In this document: piece by piece, positions 6,319 through 6,550 of the stretch | How positions within the stretch are numbered: the stretch's first letter is position 1 | Layout of the letters: each line of letters begins with the position of its first letter | Assembly: GCA_964354135.1 (NCBI GenBank) | Contig: CAYGZA010000346.1 | Coordinates: 1 to 6,550 of the forward strand | Direction: 5' to 3' | Length of the DNA: 6,550 bases | DNA from: CAYGZA01 sp964354135 | GTDB taxonomy: Bacteria > Planctomycetota > Planctomycetia > Pirellulales > Thermoguttaceae | The notes under the pieces: generated by a model | What the model saw: only the letters and a program-made list of their open reading frames with translations | Databases searched by the model: none | What the model was told of the DNA's origin: nothing | Made by a program: the position numbers and the translations under genes

Positions 6319-6395
6319 AGAAAACGGGATAAGTCCAATATCGGCGGTTGGCGGCCCGAGAGAACGCCGCTCGCTCGCTCGCTCGTCGCCGCCCG
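6319..6395. other. Convergent spacer between HDOD and McsB-like genes
   Basis: These 77 bases separate the 3' ends of two converging genes. They contain four tandem GCTC units (6369-6384) inside a possible stem: GGCGGC (6350-6355) can pair with GCCGCC (6388-6393), and CGAG (6357-6360) with CTCG (6382-6385). No T-tract follows on either strand, so this is at best a weak bidirectional terminator candidate. Confidence 0.4.
6369..6384. repeat. Four tandem GCTC units
   Basis: GCTC is repeated exactly four times and then continues as GT. It is a short simple-sequence tract in non-coding DNA between convergent stop codons. A slippage-prone tract here would not alter either reading frame. Confidence 0.65.
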
Positions 6396-6550
6396 CTAAT
6401 TCTTGCCCGGCTCCCGGTTGAGGTGGTTGCGGAGGTATCTGGCCCGCTCGATGTTGCGGTCGGCGGTGTCGAGCTCGGCGCCGCACTTCCGCTCCCGGTG
6501 GGCCGGCTGGGTCTGGATGAAGAGCTCGTTGACCTTGGGGATCTCCAGGT
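6396..6550 (-). CDS. mcsB: Protein arginine kinase McsB-like, C-terminal end only
   Basis: The minus strand encodes 50 residues followed by TAG (6398-6396); the rest of the gene lies beyond the right edge. The visible tail reads LEIPKVNELFIQTQPAHRER and ends RNIERARYLRNHLNREPGKN. The pattern N-x-L-x-x-x-x-QPAH, then G-x-EL, then a D-R-x-x-x-RA-x-x-LR helix is what I recall for the C-terminus of bacterial McsB-type ATP:guanido phosphotransferases, which phosphorylate arginines and mark proteins for ClpCP. The catalytic domain is not in the window, so activity cannot be judged. If right, an mcsA-like gene or a clpC gene may lie further right. An unrelated protein with a similar tail remains possible. 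Confidence 0.6.
   Translation of the reverse strand, partial: LEIPKVNELFIQTQPAHRERKCGAELDTADRNIERARYLRNHLNREPGKN

Noticed and set aside
6350..6393. Bidirectional rho-independent terminator between the convergent genes
   Set aside because: A stem of 6 plus 4 pairs can be drawn, but it has a 21-base loop, an internal mismatch and no T-tract on either side. I kept it only as a remark on the spacer.
4906..6486. Antisense open frame of 526 codons opposite the HDOD gene
   Set aside because: It runs through the HDOD/GGDEF gene, the convergent spacer and part of the McsB-like tail in the wrong frame, and its translation is Arg/Gln/Pro-rich with no recognisable fold.

Overview
The window is high-GC bacterial DNA, most likely from a planctomycete (Pirellulales-like). 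The evidence for this is indirect. It includes a secreted protein of about 900 residues with beta-rich domains and a DxDxDGxxD motif, an MFS carrier with a very large TM7-TM8 insert, an HDOD protein with a degenerate GGDEF end, and GC-rich imperfect palindromes of a kind I recall as abundant in planctomycete genomes. No marker gene settles the taxonomy.

Layout, left to right. (1) Positions 1-1542, minus strand: an MFS transporter, 514 residues visible, whose C-terminal end lies beyond the window. (2) Positions 1543-1830: a divergent intergenic region holding two adjacent hairpins. (3) Positions 1831-4572, plus strand: a 913-residue, probably exported multidomain protein with a carbohydrate-binding-like N-terminus, an Ig-like segment, a TIM-barrel-like glycosidase core that appears to lack the usual catalytic glutamate, and C-terminal beta domains. 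A palindromic element sits inside its reading frame. (4) Positions 4573-4686: a short spacer. (5) Positions 4687-6318, plus strand: a 543-residue HDOD signalling protein ending in a GGDEF-like domain whose signature has decayed. (6) Positions 6319-6395: a short convergent spacer with a small tandem repeat. (7) Positions 6396-6550, minus strand: the last 50 residues of a gene that looks like the protein arginine kinase McsB.

The four genes do not form one obvious pathway. The MFS gene and the exported-protein gene diverge from a shared 288-base region. The exported protein and the HDOD gene are co-directional with a 114-base gap and could be co-transcribed, but nothing in their content links them. 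The HDOD gene and the McsB-like gene converge.

I see no RNA genes, CRISPR arrays, transposase genes or phage genes. The most distinctive observations are the palindromic element translated in frame inside the exported protein, the apparent loss of catalytic residues in both the glycosidase-like and GGDEF-like domains, and the roughly 160-residue periplasmic insert in the MFS carrier.
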